From an uncultured Chitinophagaceae bacterium (GTDB taxonomy: Bacteria; Bacteroidota; Bacteroidia; Chitinophagales; Chitinophagaceae): DNA of 64,000 bases. Every line of letters begins with the position of its first letter. Position 1 is the stretch's first letter. A program made the translations under genes and the position numbers. The stretch lies in NCBI GenBank assembly GCA_937862815.1, contig CALMED010000002.1, positions 434,001 to 498,000 on the forward strand. Reading direction: 5' to 3'. Below, piece by piece: positions 52,931 to 62,313 of this stretch. Below the pieces are notes generated by a model that saw only the letters and a program-made list of their open reading frames with translations, made no database searches and had not been told where the DNA came from.

Positions 52931-54163
52931 TCAGGCCACTTTCAGCAGGCTCAGCTTGCTCTTGTCAAATTTGTGGCGGGCGTAGTCGAGGGTGAGGTGG
53001 AATTTCTTTTCATCACTGCCGGGCAGGTCAAACATGGCGTCGGTGAGAATGCTTTCGCAGATACTGCGCAGGCCGCGGGCACCCAGCTTGTATTCCATAG
53101 CCTTGCTCACCATGAAGTCGTACACGTCTTCGTCTATGGTCAGTTCAATGCCTTCCAGTTCAAACAGTTTATGGTATTGTTTGATGAGGGCGTTTTTGGG
53201 AGCTACCAGGATCTGGCGCAGGGTATCGGCATCCAGCGGGTTGAGATAAGTCACTACCGGCAAGCGGCCCAGCAGTTCGGGAATCAGTCCAAATGATTTC
53301 AGGTCCTGGGCATTTACATACTGCAGCAGGTTTTTCTTCATCAGTTCCTGCTGGTCTTTGTTTACGTTGAAGCCGATGGCGTTGGTGTTTACCCGGCGGG
53401 CAATTACTTTATCAATACCATCGAAGGCGCCACCGCAGATGAACAGGATGTTCTGCGTGTTGATTTTGATTAGTTTCTGCTCGGGGTGTTTGCGTCCTCC
53501 CTGGGGGGGCACCAGTACTTCGGTGCCTTCCAGCAGTTTGAGCATGCCCTGTTGCACGCCTTCTCCGCTTACATCACGGGTGATGGAGGGGTTGTCGCCT
53601 TTGCGGGCGATCTTATCAATTTCGTCAATGTACACAATGCCTTTTTCGGCGGCGGCCACATCGTAGTTGCACACCTGCAGGAGCCGGGTGAGAATGCTTT
53701 CCACGTCTTCGCCCACGTAGCCGGCTTCGGTAAAGACGGTGGCGTCCACAATGGCAAAGGGAACGTTCAGCAGGCGGGCGATGGTTTTAGCCAGCAGGGT
53801 TTTACCGGTTCCGGTTTCGCCCACCATCACGATGTTGCTCTTTTCAATTTCAACTTCGCTTTCGCTCTTCTGGCGCAACCGCTTGTAATGGTTGTAAACG
53901 GCTACGGCCAGCACTTTCTTGGCTTCATCCTGGCCAATAATGTATTCATCGAGAAACCGCTTGATTTCAATCGGTTTCTTTACATTCAGTTTGAAGTTGG
54001 AGAGCGCGTTTTCGCTTTTCAGCTGTAGTTCCTGCTGAATGATTTCCTGCGCATGCTCCACGCAGTTTTCGCAGATATGGCCTTCCTGTCCGGCAATGAG
54101 AATCTTCACCTCATCGCGGTTGCGTCCGCAGAACGAACAGTGCAGCAAGTTATTTTTCGCCAT
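52931..54163 (-). CDS. clpX: ClpX, unfoldase of ClpXP protease
   Basis: The AAA+ ATPase that recognises and unfolds substrates for ClpP; 410 residues. The N-terminal zinc finger [10 protein letters not shown]...CENC is at residues 9-37. Walker [16 protein letters not shown], Walker [15 protein letters not shown] and the sensor/arginine regions [10 protein letters not shown] and [11 protein letters not shown] follow. It has its own promoter at 54208-54215 and is separated from clpP by a terminator, so it is transcribed alone. Confidence 0.96.
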   Translation of the reverse strand: MAKNNLLHCSFCGRNRDEVKILIAGQEGHICENCVEHAQEIIQQELQLKSENALSNFKLNVKKPIEIKRFLDEYIIGQDEAKKVLAVAVYNHYKRLRQKSESEVEIEKSNIVMVGETGTGKTLLAKTIARLLNVPFAIVDATVFTEAGYVGEDVESILTRLLQVCNYDVAAAEKGIVYIDEIDKIARKGDNPSITRDVSGEGVQQGMLKLLEGTEVLVPPQGGRKHPEQKLIKINTQNILFICGGAFDGIDKVIARRVNTNAIGFNVNKDQQELMKKNLLQYVNAQDLKSFGLIPELLGRLPVVTYLNPLDADTLRQILVAPKNALIKQYHKLFELEGIELTIDEDVYDFMVSKAMEYKLGARGLRSICESILTDAMFDLPGSDEKKFHLTLDYARHKFDKSKLSLLKVA

Positions 54164-54207
54164 GGGTTTGTGTTTAACGCCGGGTGAATTGCATGGATTC
54201 GAACGTT

Positions 54208-54215
54208 CAAAGATA
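54208..54215 (-). promoter_or_regulatory. -7 element of clpX
   Basis: On the minus strand this is TATCTTTG, a perfect TAnnTTTG, about 45 bases before ATG 54163. Confidence 0.65.
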
Positions 54216-54265
54216 CAATTTCCGGTTATCCTGCCTGTCGAATTATTTCGGGACGGGTGGTGAGG

Positions 54266-54293
54266 AAAAAGCCGGATGGGGTTACATCCGGCT
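54266..54293 (-). terminator. Terminator after the clpP genes
   Basis: On the minus strand AGCCGGATG-TAACCC-CATCCGGCT is a perfect 9-bp stem followed by five T. It separates the clpP pair from clpX. Confidence 0.88.
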
Positions 54294-54318
54294 TGTGAAA
54301 AACAAATACCTGTTAGTA

Positions 54319-54951
54319 TTACAATTTGTCCAGGATGCCGTCAACAATACCGTATGCTACCGCCTCGTCCGCGTTCATCCAGTAGTCGCGGTCGAAATCT
54401 TTCATCACTTTATCCAGTGGCTGACCGCAGTTATCGGCCAATATACGGGCGCCCAGTTCCTTGGTCTTCGCAATCTGCTGGGCCAGGATTTCCAGGTCGG
54501 CGCTGGTGCCCTGTGCCCCGCCGATGCTGGGCTGGTGAATCATCACCTCCCCGTGCGGGAAGATGAAGCGCTTGCCTTTTGATCCACCGCTCAGCAGGAT
54601 GGAACCCATGCTGGCTGCCATGCCCATACAGATGGTGCTTACAGGCGAGCTGATCATTTTCATGGTGTCGTAAATCACCATACCACTGGTAACCACGCCG
54701 CCCGGGCTGTTGATGTAGAGCTTAATTTCCTCGCCGGGTTTCACAGCATCAAGGTACAGAAGTTTGTTCACGATTTCCTTGGCCGAGTTGTCGTGCACCA
54801 CACCCCAGAAAAAGATCCGGCGCTGTTCCAGGAATTTCTTGTTATAGGGTCCAAATGCCGCGGCGGAAAACTGTTCCAGCGGACTTTCCCTGGGCTCATC
54901 TTCTTCTTCCAAACGGATGTGGGTATTCAGGATATCTGTGTACATGTTCAT
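54319..54951 (-). CDS. clpP: ClpP-like serine protease, second copy
   Basis: A 210-residue ClpP. The nucleophile Ser is in [14 protein letters not shown], the catalytic His in [13 protein letters not shown], and the Asp region is near [12 protein letters not shown]. It is about as long as ClpP but has an extra acidic N-terminus ([11 protein letters not shown]). It lies 11 bases after the other clpP gene, so the two are co-transcribed and may form mixed rings, as in other bacteria with two ClpPs; mixing here is inference. Confidence 0.92.
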   Translation of the reverse strand: MNMYTDILNTHIRLEEEDEPRESPLEQFSAAAFGPYNKKFLEQRRIFFWGVVHDNSAKEIVNKLLYLDAVKPGEEIKLYINSPGGVVTSGMVIYDTMKMISSPVSTICMGMAASMGSILLSGGSKGKRFIFPHGEVMIHQPSIGGAQGTSADLEILAQQIAKTKELGARILADNCGQPLDKVMKDFDRDYWMNADEAVAYGIVDGILDKL

Positions 54952-54962
54952 TTCTTTTGGGT

Positions 54963-55658
54963 TTAGCTTTCTTTTGATTTGCGGGGGTTCATGATCAGCA
55001 CTTCGTCCACCAACCCGTATTCCTTTGCTTCCGCGGCGGTCATCCAGAAATCGCGGTCGCTGTCTTCTTTCACTTTGTCGAAGCTCTGGCCACTGTGGTA
55101 CGCAATGATTTCGTAGAGTTCGTTTTTAAGTTTTTTCACTTCATTTACCATGATCTGGATATCGGTGGCCTGTCCGCCTGCACCTCCGTAAGGCTGGTGC
55201 AGCATGATGCGGGAGTGCTTCAGGGCGGTGCGTTTGCCATGGGTGCCGGCACACATGAGTACGGCGCCCATGCTGGCGGCGATACCGATGGTGATGGTGC
55301 TCACGTCTGGGGTGATGTACTGCATGGTGTCGTAGATGCCCAGGCCGGCATAGATGCTGCCGCCCGGACTGTTGATGTACATCTGGATGTCGCGGGTGCG
55401 GTCAGTGCTTTCCAGGAACAGCAGCTGTGCGGTTACAATGTTGGCCACATAATCGTTAATACCTTCACCCAGGAAGATGATGCGGTCCATCATCAGCCGG
55501 GAAAACACGTCCATGCTGGCCACGTTCAGCGGCCGCTCTTCAATGATATAGGGCGTGAGGTTGGTGGGGTTGAAATGCGTTTGATAATTGTGCAGGGTAG
55601 CGCCGGAAATACCACGGTGTTTCACCGCGTATTTTTCAAATTCCTTGTTCAGGTTCAT
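54963..55658 (-). CDS. clpP: ClpP serine protease, first copy
   Basis: A 231-residue ClpP. The nucleophile Ser is in IGIAASMGAVLMCAG, the catalytic His in SRIMLHQPYGGAGG, and the Asp in SDRDFWMTAAEAKEYG. The hydrophobic-cleft segment for ClpX docking is present in LNMTA-type form (IYINSPGGSIYAGLGIYD). It has an extended N-terminus with respect to E. coli ClpP. Upstream, tig ends at 55976 with a terminator and repeat between, so this gene needs its own promoter, but I see no clear TAnnTTTG before it. Confidence 0.93.
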   Translation of the reverse strand: MNLNKEFEKYAVKHRGISGATLHNYQTHFNPTNLTPYIIEERPLNVASMDVFSRLMMDRIIFLGEGINDYVANIVTAQLLFLESTDRTRDIQMYINSPGGSIYAGLGIYDTMQYITPDVSTITIGIAASMGAVLMCAGTHGKRTALKHSRIMLHQPYGGAGGQATDIQIMVNEVKKLKNELYEIIAYHSGQSFDKVKEDSDRDFWMTAAEAKEYGLVDEVLIMNPRKSKES

Positions 55659-55815
55659 AGTTAAAAATTTCGGTTACAAGTTAAGGCAAACAGGCGTATT
55701 AGCGACTCAAATATTGTGCAAACACGTAAAACAGGACAATACGGCAGATGCGCCGTTCCGGTCGCGGAAGGGATTGGATGGCAGACTGCACCAAAGGTTC
55801 AACGGCCGGTTGGTT

Positions 55816-55847
55816 GAAATAAAAACCCGCCCGGAAACCAGGCGGGT
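55816..55847 (-). terminator. Terminator after tig
   Basis: On the minus strand ACCCGCC and GGCGGGT form a 7-bp stem with a 9-base loop, followed by a T-rich run. It ends the tig transcript beyond the repeat at 55858-55975. Confidence 0.8.
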
Positions 55848-55857
55848 AATATCTGCA

Positions 55858-55975
55858 ATCTTAATTCCACAATCTCAAATCTGCAATCCCAAATCCGCAA
55901 TCCCAAATCCGCAATCCCAAATCCACAATCCACAATCCCAAATCCGCAATCCCAAATCCACAATCCCCCATCCTT
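55858..55975. repeat. CAATCCCAAATCCG-type tandem repeat
   Basis: A run of imperfect 7-mers (CAATCCC, AAATCCG, CAATCCA and variants) fills the space between the tig stop and its terminator. Units are contiguous with no spacers, so it is not a CRISPR array. A shorter relative is at 28200-28250. Confidence 0.85.
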
Positions 55976-57349
55976 CTAGTGGTGCTGATGCTGGTGCTCC
56001 TCGTTCATGCGGATGAACTCTTCGGCACTGATTTCTTTTTCTTCTTTACCCACCTGCTGTTCGGCCCACTGGAATACTTTCTCGGTAATCAGTTTACGGT
56101 AGGTACTGTCTACCTGCTGTTCGTCCTTCATCAGGCTGTCGACATATTGGTCCAGCCATTCGAGGTTGCCATCGCCCAGGCTCATGCTGCCAAAGTAGCT
56201 GAGCACCTGCTGGCGGAAGCTGCCTTTCAGCTCTTCGGCTGATACCTGTAGTTGGTTGTCGCCCACGATTTTATCGGTGATCAGGGTCCACCGCAGCTGG
56301 TTGAGGAAGGTGGGGAACTCAGCGTCCACCTGTTCGGGGGTTTTGGGTTTTTCGCCGCTGGTGGTGAGCCATTTCTTCAGGAAGGCTTCGGGCAGTTCCA
56401 TGGGCGTTTGTTCCAGCAGCACATGGTACAGGTGGTGGTGCAGCTGGTTGGAGCTCTGGCGGTCCCAGTAGCTTTGAATGTCTGCTTCCAGGGCCTGGCG
56501 GAATTCCGCTTCCGTCTGGATGTTGCGGCCGGGCAGCGCTTCCTGGAAAAAGGCTTCGTCCAGTTCCCTCTTTTCCACGAGACCCAGTTTTACGAGGGTG
56601 ACACGGAAATGCCCCTCACCGGCGGCGGGGTCGTCTTTCAGGCCCAGGTCGTTCAGCACCCAGTCGCGTTCCTTTTCCTCAAACGCCTCGTTGAGCTGCA
56701 GTACCAGGGTGGCGTCTTTCTGCAGGCCCATCAGGCGGGGGCGGAAAGATTCCGTGAAATATTTTACCAGCAGCGATACTTCTTTGCCCGTGATGCCTTC
56801 GGCTACAGTGCCTTCGGCGTCGCTGGCTTCAAACAGGAGGTTCAGCACGTTTTCCTCGCTGGCAACGGCTTCGGGTTCGGTGAGTTTACCCAGGCGCCGT
56901 TGCAGGCGTTCCGCTTCTTCATTGGTCATCTCCGGGGTCACCTTCACGCGGTAGTAGGGTGCCTGCAGCTTGTTGAGCCCCAGTTCAATAGCCGGCTTCA
57001 GGCCAATTTCAAAAGAAAAAGTGTAGTCGGTTGGGTTGTCCATGCTGGGCCGGAATTCCGGGTTGGGCAGGGGGAGGGGTTGGGCAAAGATGTCAGGCTG
57101 TTCGGCCGTAAGGTAGTCGTTGAGTCCTTTTTCAATGGTGCGGATCACCTCTTCGGCGAAGATGCCCTGGCCGTACATTTTTTTCACCATGCCGGCGGGG
57201 ACCATGCCTTTGCGGAAGCCGGGAATATTGGCCTGTTTGCTGTAATTTTTTAATGTTTTTTCAAATGCCGGGAAGTATTCGTCCCGGGTGATGGTGACGG
57301 TGAGTTTGTCGTTCAGCAAACCCAGGTTTTCGCGTGTAACTGTTGCCAT
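55976..57349 (-). CDS. tig: Trigger factor, ribosome-bound chaperone
   Basis: A 457-residue folding helper that meets nascent chains at the ribosome exit. The ribosome-binding region shows IPGFRKGMVPAGMVKKMYG (the GFRxGxxP signature), followed by a peptidyl-prolyl-isomerase-like region that is degenerate compared with the E. coli protein, and a long helical C-terminal domain. The C-terminus is His-rich (EEHQHQHH). It is upstream of the clpP pair, the common tig-clpP-clpX order. tRNA-Leu lies 91 bases upstream. Confidence 0.93.
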   Translation of the reverse strand: MATVTRENLGLLNDKLTVTITRDEYFPAFEKTLKNYSKQANIPGFRKGMVPAGMVKKMYGQGIFAEEVIRTIEKGLNDYLTAEQPDIFAQPLPLPNPEFRPSMDNPTDYTFSFEIGLKPAIELGLNKLQAPYYRVKVTPEMTNEEAERLQRRLGKLTEPEAVASEENVLNLLFEASDAEGTVAEGITGKEVSLLVKYFTESFRPRLMGLQKDATLVLQLNEAFEEKERDWVLNDLGLKDDPAAGEGHFRVTLVKLGLVEKRELDEAFFQEALPGRNIQTEAEFRQALEADIQSYWDRQSSNQLHHHLYHVLLEQTPMELPEAFLKKWLTTSGEKPKTPEQVDAEFPTFLNQLRWTLITDKIVGDNQLQVSAEELKGSFRQQVLSYFGSMSLGDGNLEWLDQYVDSLMKDEQQVDSTYRKLITEKVFQWAEQQVGKEEKEISAEEFIRMNEEHQHQHH

Positions 57350-57439
57350 TTGTTATTGGTTGATAAGTTAAGCCGTTGACAGGTTGGTGCAGGGGTTTTC
57401 CCTGTTAAGGGGTCAACCTGTAAACTCAATACTGAAAAG

Positions 57440-57521
57440 TCCGGATGGAGGGACTCGAACCCCCACACCTTGCGGCATCAGATCCTAAGTCTGACGTGTC
57501 TACCAATTTCACCACATCCGG
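57440..57521 (-). tRNA. tRNA-Leu (UAG anticodon)
   Basis: An 82-base tRNA with a long variable arm. The acceptor stem pairs CCGGATG with CATCCGG, followed by discriminator A; the CCA end is not encoded. The anticodon loop CTTAGGA in the stem TCAGA/TCTGA gives anticodon UAG (leucine). The T arm is GGGGGTTCGAGTCCCTC. It lies upstream of tig on the same strand. Confidence 0.95.
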
Positions 57522-57658
57522 TTGATTTACCTGCAGGCAGGCAAATTTAGGGCTGCAAAGGTAGTCAGAAATAGGGAGAAATGAGGAGAAAAGAGGGGTT
57601 TTCGCCGCCCGGGTACGCTTTTGGTTCCCGGCAGCTTTTAAGCCGGGTGGTCCGGCAT

Positions 57659-57901
57659 TTACTGTTCCCGTGCCTCCCAGCGGCGGATGGCGTTGCGGAT
57701 GGCTTCTTCTGACTCATAAAAGAACTCAAACAGTTCCACGTGCAATATGTCGGCCAGTACCCGCAGCATGGCGGCATTGGGTACGCTTTCGCCGGTTTCG
57801 TATTTGCTGAGCTGGCTCTGGCTGATGCCGGCCCGGAAGGCTACGTATTCCTGGGTGAGATTGTTCCGCAGGCGGATGAGGCGGATGCGTTGGGATGGCA
57901 T
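57659..57901 (-). CDS. Xre-family helix-turn-helix regulator
   Basis: An 80-residue Cro/C1-type DNA-binding protein: RIRLIRLRNNLTQEYVAFRAGISQSQLSKYETGESVPNAAML shows helix-turn-helix with the YETGE recognition end, then a hydrophobic C-terminal part (VELFEFFYESEEAIRN). It has no effector domain. It is divergent from the lipoprotein gene at 58086 and may regulate it; this is a guess from position. Confidence 0.85.
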   Translation of the reverse strand: MPSQRIRLIRLRNNLTQEYVAFRAGISQSQLSKYETGESVPNAAMLRVLADILHVELFEFFYESEEAIRNAIRRWEAREQ

Positions 57902-58085
57902 TGGATCAGGTGTTAGTTGGTAAAATGCGTTAGCCGGATAAAGATAAAAAAAATATGAATGGGGGTCATAAAGTATTCATGGAAGGAATAGGAATTGTAA
58001 AAAACCGTCTTCAATTTTGTTGTCGGTTGTCCGGCCGGCAATCATGTAGAAAACACCTTTTACTTAACACCTAAATCAATTTGTT

Positions 58086-58838
58086 ATGAAAGCTAACCAA
58101 GCGAAAGCGCGTGCATTTGTCATGCGTACCTTACTGATTCTTGCAGGAGTTCTTTCTGTGGGCATTTTTAATTCCTGCAAAAAACAAAGCAGTGATCAGT
58201 CTGTACCTTCCAATGAGACGTTAGTCCGGAACTTAAAGGAAGACCCGGTTTTTTACAAGCTCCGTTTACAATTGTTTCAGTTGCCTGCTCAGGGCGGTAG
58301 CCTCGTTAATTCTTCCCGTTCAGGGGAAGTGACCCGGGAACTCTCACGTTCTGCATTTGAGCATCATATGCAGCGGGCAACACGAGAGTCAGATCCTGTT
58401 TCGCAACAGATAGTTGCTGAATTTACGGGGTACTCCAGTTTCCAGCTATTTCTCACCAGTTATCTGTCTTTGCAAGAAACGTATCACGCATTAGTTCGAA
58501 AATATCCTATGCATCAGTTGACAATTAAAGAATGGATTCTGCTGTTAGGTGAACCATCAAATCAGCAACACAATCTGCAAAATGGAACGGATGACGGCAT
58601 ACCTGTAGTTTCATCATCCATTTCCGGTTTGTGTGAAGAGATACTCAGGACCTGTAAAAATAACGCGCTGGCTGTTTATTCTCTTGAAGCAAGCGGATGT
58701 ACCTCTTTGGGAGCTCTTGGACCAACACCTCCGGGGGTGATCCTTTTTTCAGCATGTGAATTGTTTGCACTTTACCATTTAAAGCAAATGCAAAGAATGT
58801 GTAATTTAGAATATCAAAAATGTTTGGAAAAAAAGTAA
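58086..58838 (+). CDS. Hypothetical lipoprotein
   Basis: A 250-residue protein. A basic N-terminus and hydrophobic segment lead to the lipobox-like FNSC at about residue 31, so it is probably lipidated. The mature part is helical and ends in a Cys-containing region (six Cys between about residues 182 and 246) that could form disulfides in the periplasm. I do not recognise the family. It overlaps in position with the start region of the small membrane gene at 58850, which follows by 11 bases. Confidence 0.7.
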   Translation: MKANQAKARAFVMRTLLILAGVLSVGIFNSCKKQSSDQSVPSNETLVRNLKEDPVFYKLRLQLFQLPAQGGSLVNSSRSGEVTRELSRSAFEHHMQRATRESDPVSQQIVAEFTGYSSFQLFLTSYLSLQETYHALVRKYPMHQLTIKEWILLLGEPSNQQHNLQNGTDDGIPVVSSSISGLCEEILRTCKNNALAVYSLEASGCTSLGALGPTPPGVILFSACELFALYHLKQMQRMCNLEYQKCLEKK

Positions 58839-58849
58839 ACCAACTGTCT

Positions 58850-59086
58850 ATGAAACTCTTCCTGAAACTAGTACCATTCATTTTGGTACCCGCTGTTTTT
58901 CTGCTCAGCCACACTTCCCTGCTGGATCCTGGAAACCGGTTGTACACCTTTGTCGGTTTAGGCTTGGTATTGTTACTGCATGGATACCTGAGTGTGCGTT
59001 ATAAGCTGGCGCCCCGGTCCTTATTCCTGGTCTATGCACTCGTGGCAGGCGGCCTGGTGGCGCTTGTATGGACCGGAGTGGTGTAG
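58850..59086 (+). CDS. Small membrane protein, 78 residues
   Basis: A protein with three hydrophobic segments (about residues 3-20, 27-45 and 55-75) separated by short charged turns; ATG 58850 (MKLFLKLVPFI). An upstream in-frame ATG at 58820 lies inside the lipoprotein gene. It follows the lipoprotein by 11 bases and is probably in the same transcript. No family is recognised. Confidence 0.6.
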   Translation: MKLFLKLVPFILVPAVFLLSHTSLLDPGNRLYTFVGLGLVLLLHGYLSVRYKLAPRSLFLVYALVAGGLVALVWTGVV

Positions 59087-59204
59087 CGGATCAAGCAACG
59101 AGGCGGATTTGCTGCTGATTAGCTGTTGGGATCCAGCTCATTTGTTAGCCCGGACCAAACCAGTTGATCATTTTTAGCGGATTGATTCGTTCGGGTTTGG
59201 ATTT

Positions 59205-59598
59205 GTGTCCATTCATAAACAATCGAATTGCCGATTTTATTATCGTGAGATTTTGAAGTTGGTTCAACACAAACCAGAATCCGCCGCCCTGCTCATTATT
59301 TTTTGTTTTCTTTATTGCGGTATTGCTCGTAGTGCTGGTTTACGACAAGGATACAATTGGAGATGTCCATTTTAATGGAATCGTAATGGCCAGTATCCTG
59401 CTGCTCATCTTTTCTTCAGAAGCTGCCGGTCCCCATCTGTTCCGGTTACTGCAAAAGATACAGACGGTAGTGACAACATCTGGCAGCGGTCAACAGCCTT
59501 CTAAGCAGCAGAAATTCAACGCTGCTGCTTGCGGAAAGGATCGATATCCGCTTTTGAATCATGCCTGTGTGGCAACCCAGGCATATTGTTGCGATTAA
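59205..59598 (+). pseudogene. Possible frameshifted membrane-protein relic
   Basis: From 59323 a frame encodes a plausible membrane segment pair (VLLVVLVYDKD, IVMASILLLIFSSEAAGPHLFRLL), but it lacks a start codon with a leader and its first membrane segment begins upstream. In the frame shifted by one, the stretch before the T-run at about 59298-59304 reads LVQHKPESAALLIIF, a fitting N-terminus. A one-base shift in the T-run would join the two. It could be a broken gene or chance; the surrounding 59087-59204 holds nothing I can support. Confidence 0.3.
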
Positions 59599-59610
59599 AA
59601 ACTGAATCAT

Positions 59611-59784
59611 ATGAGTACGTTACTGGGTATTATCGGACCGGTGGGTATAACTCTTCTGGTCCTATTGTATGGGATCATTGTTTTTTATTCCCTGTTCCTC
59701 CTCTTCAGAAACGAAAAAGGCTGGCCCGCCTTGCTCTGGACCCTGGTTGTTCTGGCTGTTCCGGTATTGGGCGGCCTGACGTAA
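59611..59784 (+). CDS. Small membrane protein, PLDc_N-like, 57 residues
   Basis: Starts at ATG 59611 (MSTLLGIIGPVG) and ends at TAA 59782-59784. It has two hydrophobic segments joined by FRNEKGWPALLW, the pattern of the small phospholipase-D N-terminal-like (PLDc_N) membrane proteins. A strong terminator follows at 59843-59879. The function is unknown. Confidence 0.6.
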   Translation: MSTLLGIIGPVGITLLVLLYGIIVFYSLFLLFRNEKGWPALLWTLVVLAVPVLGGLT

Positions 59785-59842
59785 ATCCTGAAGCATTTCA
59801 CGGGTGGCCGTACGGCTTGAGTTCCTCCGGAACAGGCAAGGG

Positions 59843-59879
59843 CGGGTTGCAGCAATGGCTGCCAACCCGTCTTTTTTTT
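59843..59879 (+). terminator. Rho-independent terminator
   Basis: CGGGTTG-CAGC pairs with GCTG-C-CAACCCG, an 11-bp stem with one bulged base, followed by eight T. It ends the transcript of the small membrane gene and insulates spoT. Confidence 0.85.
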
Positions 59880-60128
59880 CGGGTTCCTGGCCAAGCCTGG
59901 ATGTCCCTTACCGGATGGGCGTTTCCGTCCTCTGGCTTTGTTTCCGATTCAATTACAGGCATTTCGTAATTTCGTCTTCTACTGGAATCGGTTACTTCCA
60001 TACAGACCTACACGCTTACCCCGGAGCAGGAGCGCAAGGAAATCCTGCGCCAGTACCGGGCCCTTCTGCGTTCGCTCAAAACCAAACTCAAAAAAGGGGA
60101 TAAGGAACTGGTTCGCATCGCCTTTGAA

Positions 60129-62219
60129 ATGGCCGCTGAAGCACACCGTACCATGCGCCGAAAAAGCGGGGAACCCTACATATTGCACCCGCTGGCCGTT
60201 GCCCAGATCTGCGTGGAGGAGATCGGCCTGGGTGTGCGCTCCACCATCTGTGCCCTGTTGCACGACACCGTGGAAGATACCGATATCACCCTTGAGGATG
60301 TGGAACGGGAGTTTGGCAGCGAGATTGCCCGGATCATCGACGGCCTCACCAAGATCTCCAACGTGGTTGACACCAACTCCAGCCAGCAGGCGGAAAACTT
60401 CAAAAAAATCCTCCTCACCCTCACCGACGACCCCCGGGTGATTCTCATCAAACTGGCCGACCGCCTGCACAACATGCGCACGCTCGACAGCATGAAGCCC
60501 GAAAAGCAACTCAAAATTTCCAGCGAAACGGTATACGTATACGCTCCCCTGGCGCACCGGCTGGGACTCTATACGGTCAAGACTGAAATGGAGGACCTCT
60601 CCATGAAGTACCTTGAACCCGATACCTACCGCGAAATTGCCCGGAAGCTTTCGGAAACCAAGCGGGAACGCAGCCGCTTCATCAATGAATTCATCAAGCC
60701 CATCCGCGAAAAACTGGAACGCACCGGTTTTTCCCGTTTTGAGATTTATGGCCGCCCCAAGTCCATCCACTCCATCTCCAACAAGATGAAGAAAAAAGGG
60801 GTCAGTTTTGAAGAGGTGTACGACCTCTTCGCTATCCGCGTCATCATCGATTCCCCCCCGGATAAGGAGAAAGAGGATTGCTGGAAAGCTTATTCCATCG
60901 TCACCGACATGTACACGCCATCACCGGAGCGGCTCCGCGACTGGCTGAGTAATCCCAAGAGCAATGGATACGAGGCGCTGCACACCACCGTAATGGGACC
61001 ACAGGGTAAGTGGGTGGAAGTGCAGATCCGCACCAAGCGGATGAACGAAATTGCGGAAAAAGGGCTGGCCGCCCACTGGAAATACAAGGAGGGCGGGGAA
61101 GAAGACCGATTCGACAAATGGTTTCACAACATCCGCGAAGCCATGAGCAGCCAGGACAGCAGTTCACTCGACTTCCTGCACGATTTCAAAAGTTCCTTCC
61201 TCGCAGAAGAAATCTATGTTTATACCCCCAAGGGGGATGTGAAAATGCTGCCCCTCGGCGCAACTGCGCTTGATTTTGCCTTTGGCGTACACAGCGATGT
61301 GGGCAGCCGCTGTATCGGCGCCAAAGTAAATCACAAGCTGGTGCCCATTGCCCACAAACTGCGCAGCGGCGACCAGGTGGAAATCATCACCAGCAGCAAG
61401 CAAAAGCCCAGCGAAGACTGGCTCAACTTCGTGGTTACGGCCAAAGCCCGCACCAAAATAAAAGACTCCCTCAAAGAGGAAAAACGCAAAGTAGCAGACG
61501 AAGGCAAGTACATTCTCCAGCGCAAACTGGAGCAGATGGGAGCGGCATATGATGTTCATAATGTGGACAATCTCACGCTCTTCTATAAATTGCCTTCGCA
61601 CCTGGAGCTGTACTACAAAATAGCTACCAAGGCCATTGATCTGCGTGAGCTGAAAGAGCTCACCCTCCATGGCGATAAGCTGGAACTGCCCAGGCCCGCG
61701 AAGCCGGTGCTGGAGCCCAAACCCGACTACGACCCTTCCAAACCCGTATCGCACAAAGAAAGCGAACTCATCATCTTTGGCGAGAGCAGCGATAAGATTG
61801 TGTACACCCTGGCTAACTGCTGCAAACCCATCCCGGGCGATGACGTGTTTGGTTTTGTATCCACCGGCAAAGGACTGATCATTCACCGCACCACCTGTCC
61901 CAACGCCGCCCGCCTGCTGGCCAATTTCGGGCACCGGGTGGTGAAAACCAAATGGGCCAAAAACAAAGAAATTTCCTTTCTTACGGGTATCAGGATCATC
62001 GGGGTGGACGATGTGGGCGTGGTGAGCAAGATCACCAACCTTATTTCCGGCGATCTGCGCCTCAATATCAGTGCCATCACCATCGAGGCACGGGAAGGTC
62101 TGTTTGAAGGAAACATCAAGTTATTTGTACACGACAAAGACGAACTGGATGAACTGGTGCAGCGCCTGCTTCAGTTGCCCGGCATCCAGAAAGTGGAGCG
62201 CTTCGATACCGAGCAATAA
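60129..62219 (+). CDS. RelA/SpoT-type (p)ppGpp synthetase/hydrolase
   Basis: A bifunctional stringent-response enzyme that makes and degrades (p)ppGpp. Hydrolase HD motifs: ILHPLAVAQI, ALLHDTVED, LADRLHNMRT. Synthetase: GRPKSIHSISNKM, YDLFAIRVI, GYEALHTTVMG. Then a TGS domain (VYTPKGDVKMLPLGATALDFA), an alanine/helical region and a C-terminal ACT domain. From the first ATG (60129) the protein has 696 residues, but in-frame sequence upstream to 60000 encodes the family N-terminus (YTLTPEQERKEILRQYRALL), with no ATG, GTG or TTG; the stop TAA at 59967-59969 closes the frame. The real start is probably a rare codon near ATA 60000. See findings. purA follows by 94 bases. Confidence 0.93.
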   Translation: MAAEAHRTMRRKSGEPYILHPLAVAQICVEEIGLGVRSTICALLHDTVEDTDITLEDVEREFGSEIARIIDGLTKISNVVDTNSSQQAENFKKILLTLTDDPRVILIKLADRLHNMRTLDSMKPEKQLKISSETVYVYAPLAHRLGLYTVKTEMEDLSMKYLEPDTYREIARKLSETKRERSRFINEFIKPIREKLERTGFSRFEIYGRPKSIHSISNKMKKKGVSFEEVYDLFAIRVIIDSPPDKEKEDCWKAYSIVTDMYTPSPERLRDWLSNPKSNGYEALHTTVMGPQGKWVEVQIRTKRMNEIAEKGLAAHWKYKEGGEEDRFDKWFHNIREAMSSQDSSSLDFLHDFKSSFLAEEIYVYTPKGDVKMLPLGATALDFAFGVHSDVGSRCIGAKVNHKLVPIAHKLRSGDQVEIITSSKQKPSEDWLNFVVTAKARTKIKDSLKEEKRKVADEGKYILQRKLEQMGAAYDVHNVDNLTLFYKLPSHLELYYKIATKAIDLRELKELTLHGDKLELPRPAKPVLEPKPDYDPSKPVSHKESELIIFGESSDKIVYTLANCCKPIPGDDVFGFVSTGKGLIIHRTTCPNAARLLANFGHRVVKTKWAKNKEISFLTGIRIIGVDDVGVVSKITNLISGDLRLNISAITIEAREGLFEGNIKLFVHDKDELDELVQRLLQLPGIQKVERFDTEQ

Positions 62220-62268
62220 TTCTCTCCCGATTTTTTGTTTTTCTGCGGGAAGCGCCTGGGCTTTGGCT

Positions 62269-62276
62269 TATTTTTG
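62269..62276 (+). promoter_or_regulatory. -7 element of purA
   Basis: TATTTTTG is a TAnnTTTG match, giving a leader of about 30 bases before ATG 62314. Confidence 0.55.
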
Positions 62277-62313
62277 CGCCGTTCCAATGTAATATACCCG
62301 AATAAAAAATACT

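Noticed and set aside
55858..55975. CRISPR-like appearance
   Set aside because: Units are 7-14 bases and contiguous, without spacers, and no cas genes are near.
59529..59969. Open frame of 146 codons
   Set aside because: It overlaps a better small membrane gene (59611-59784) and runs through a terminator.
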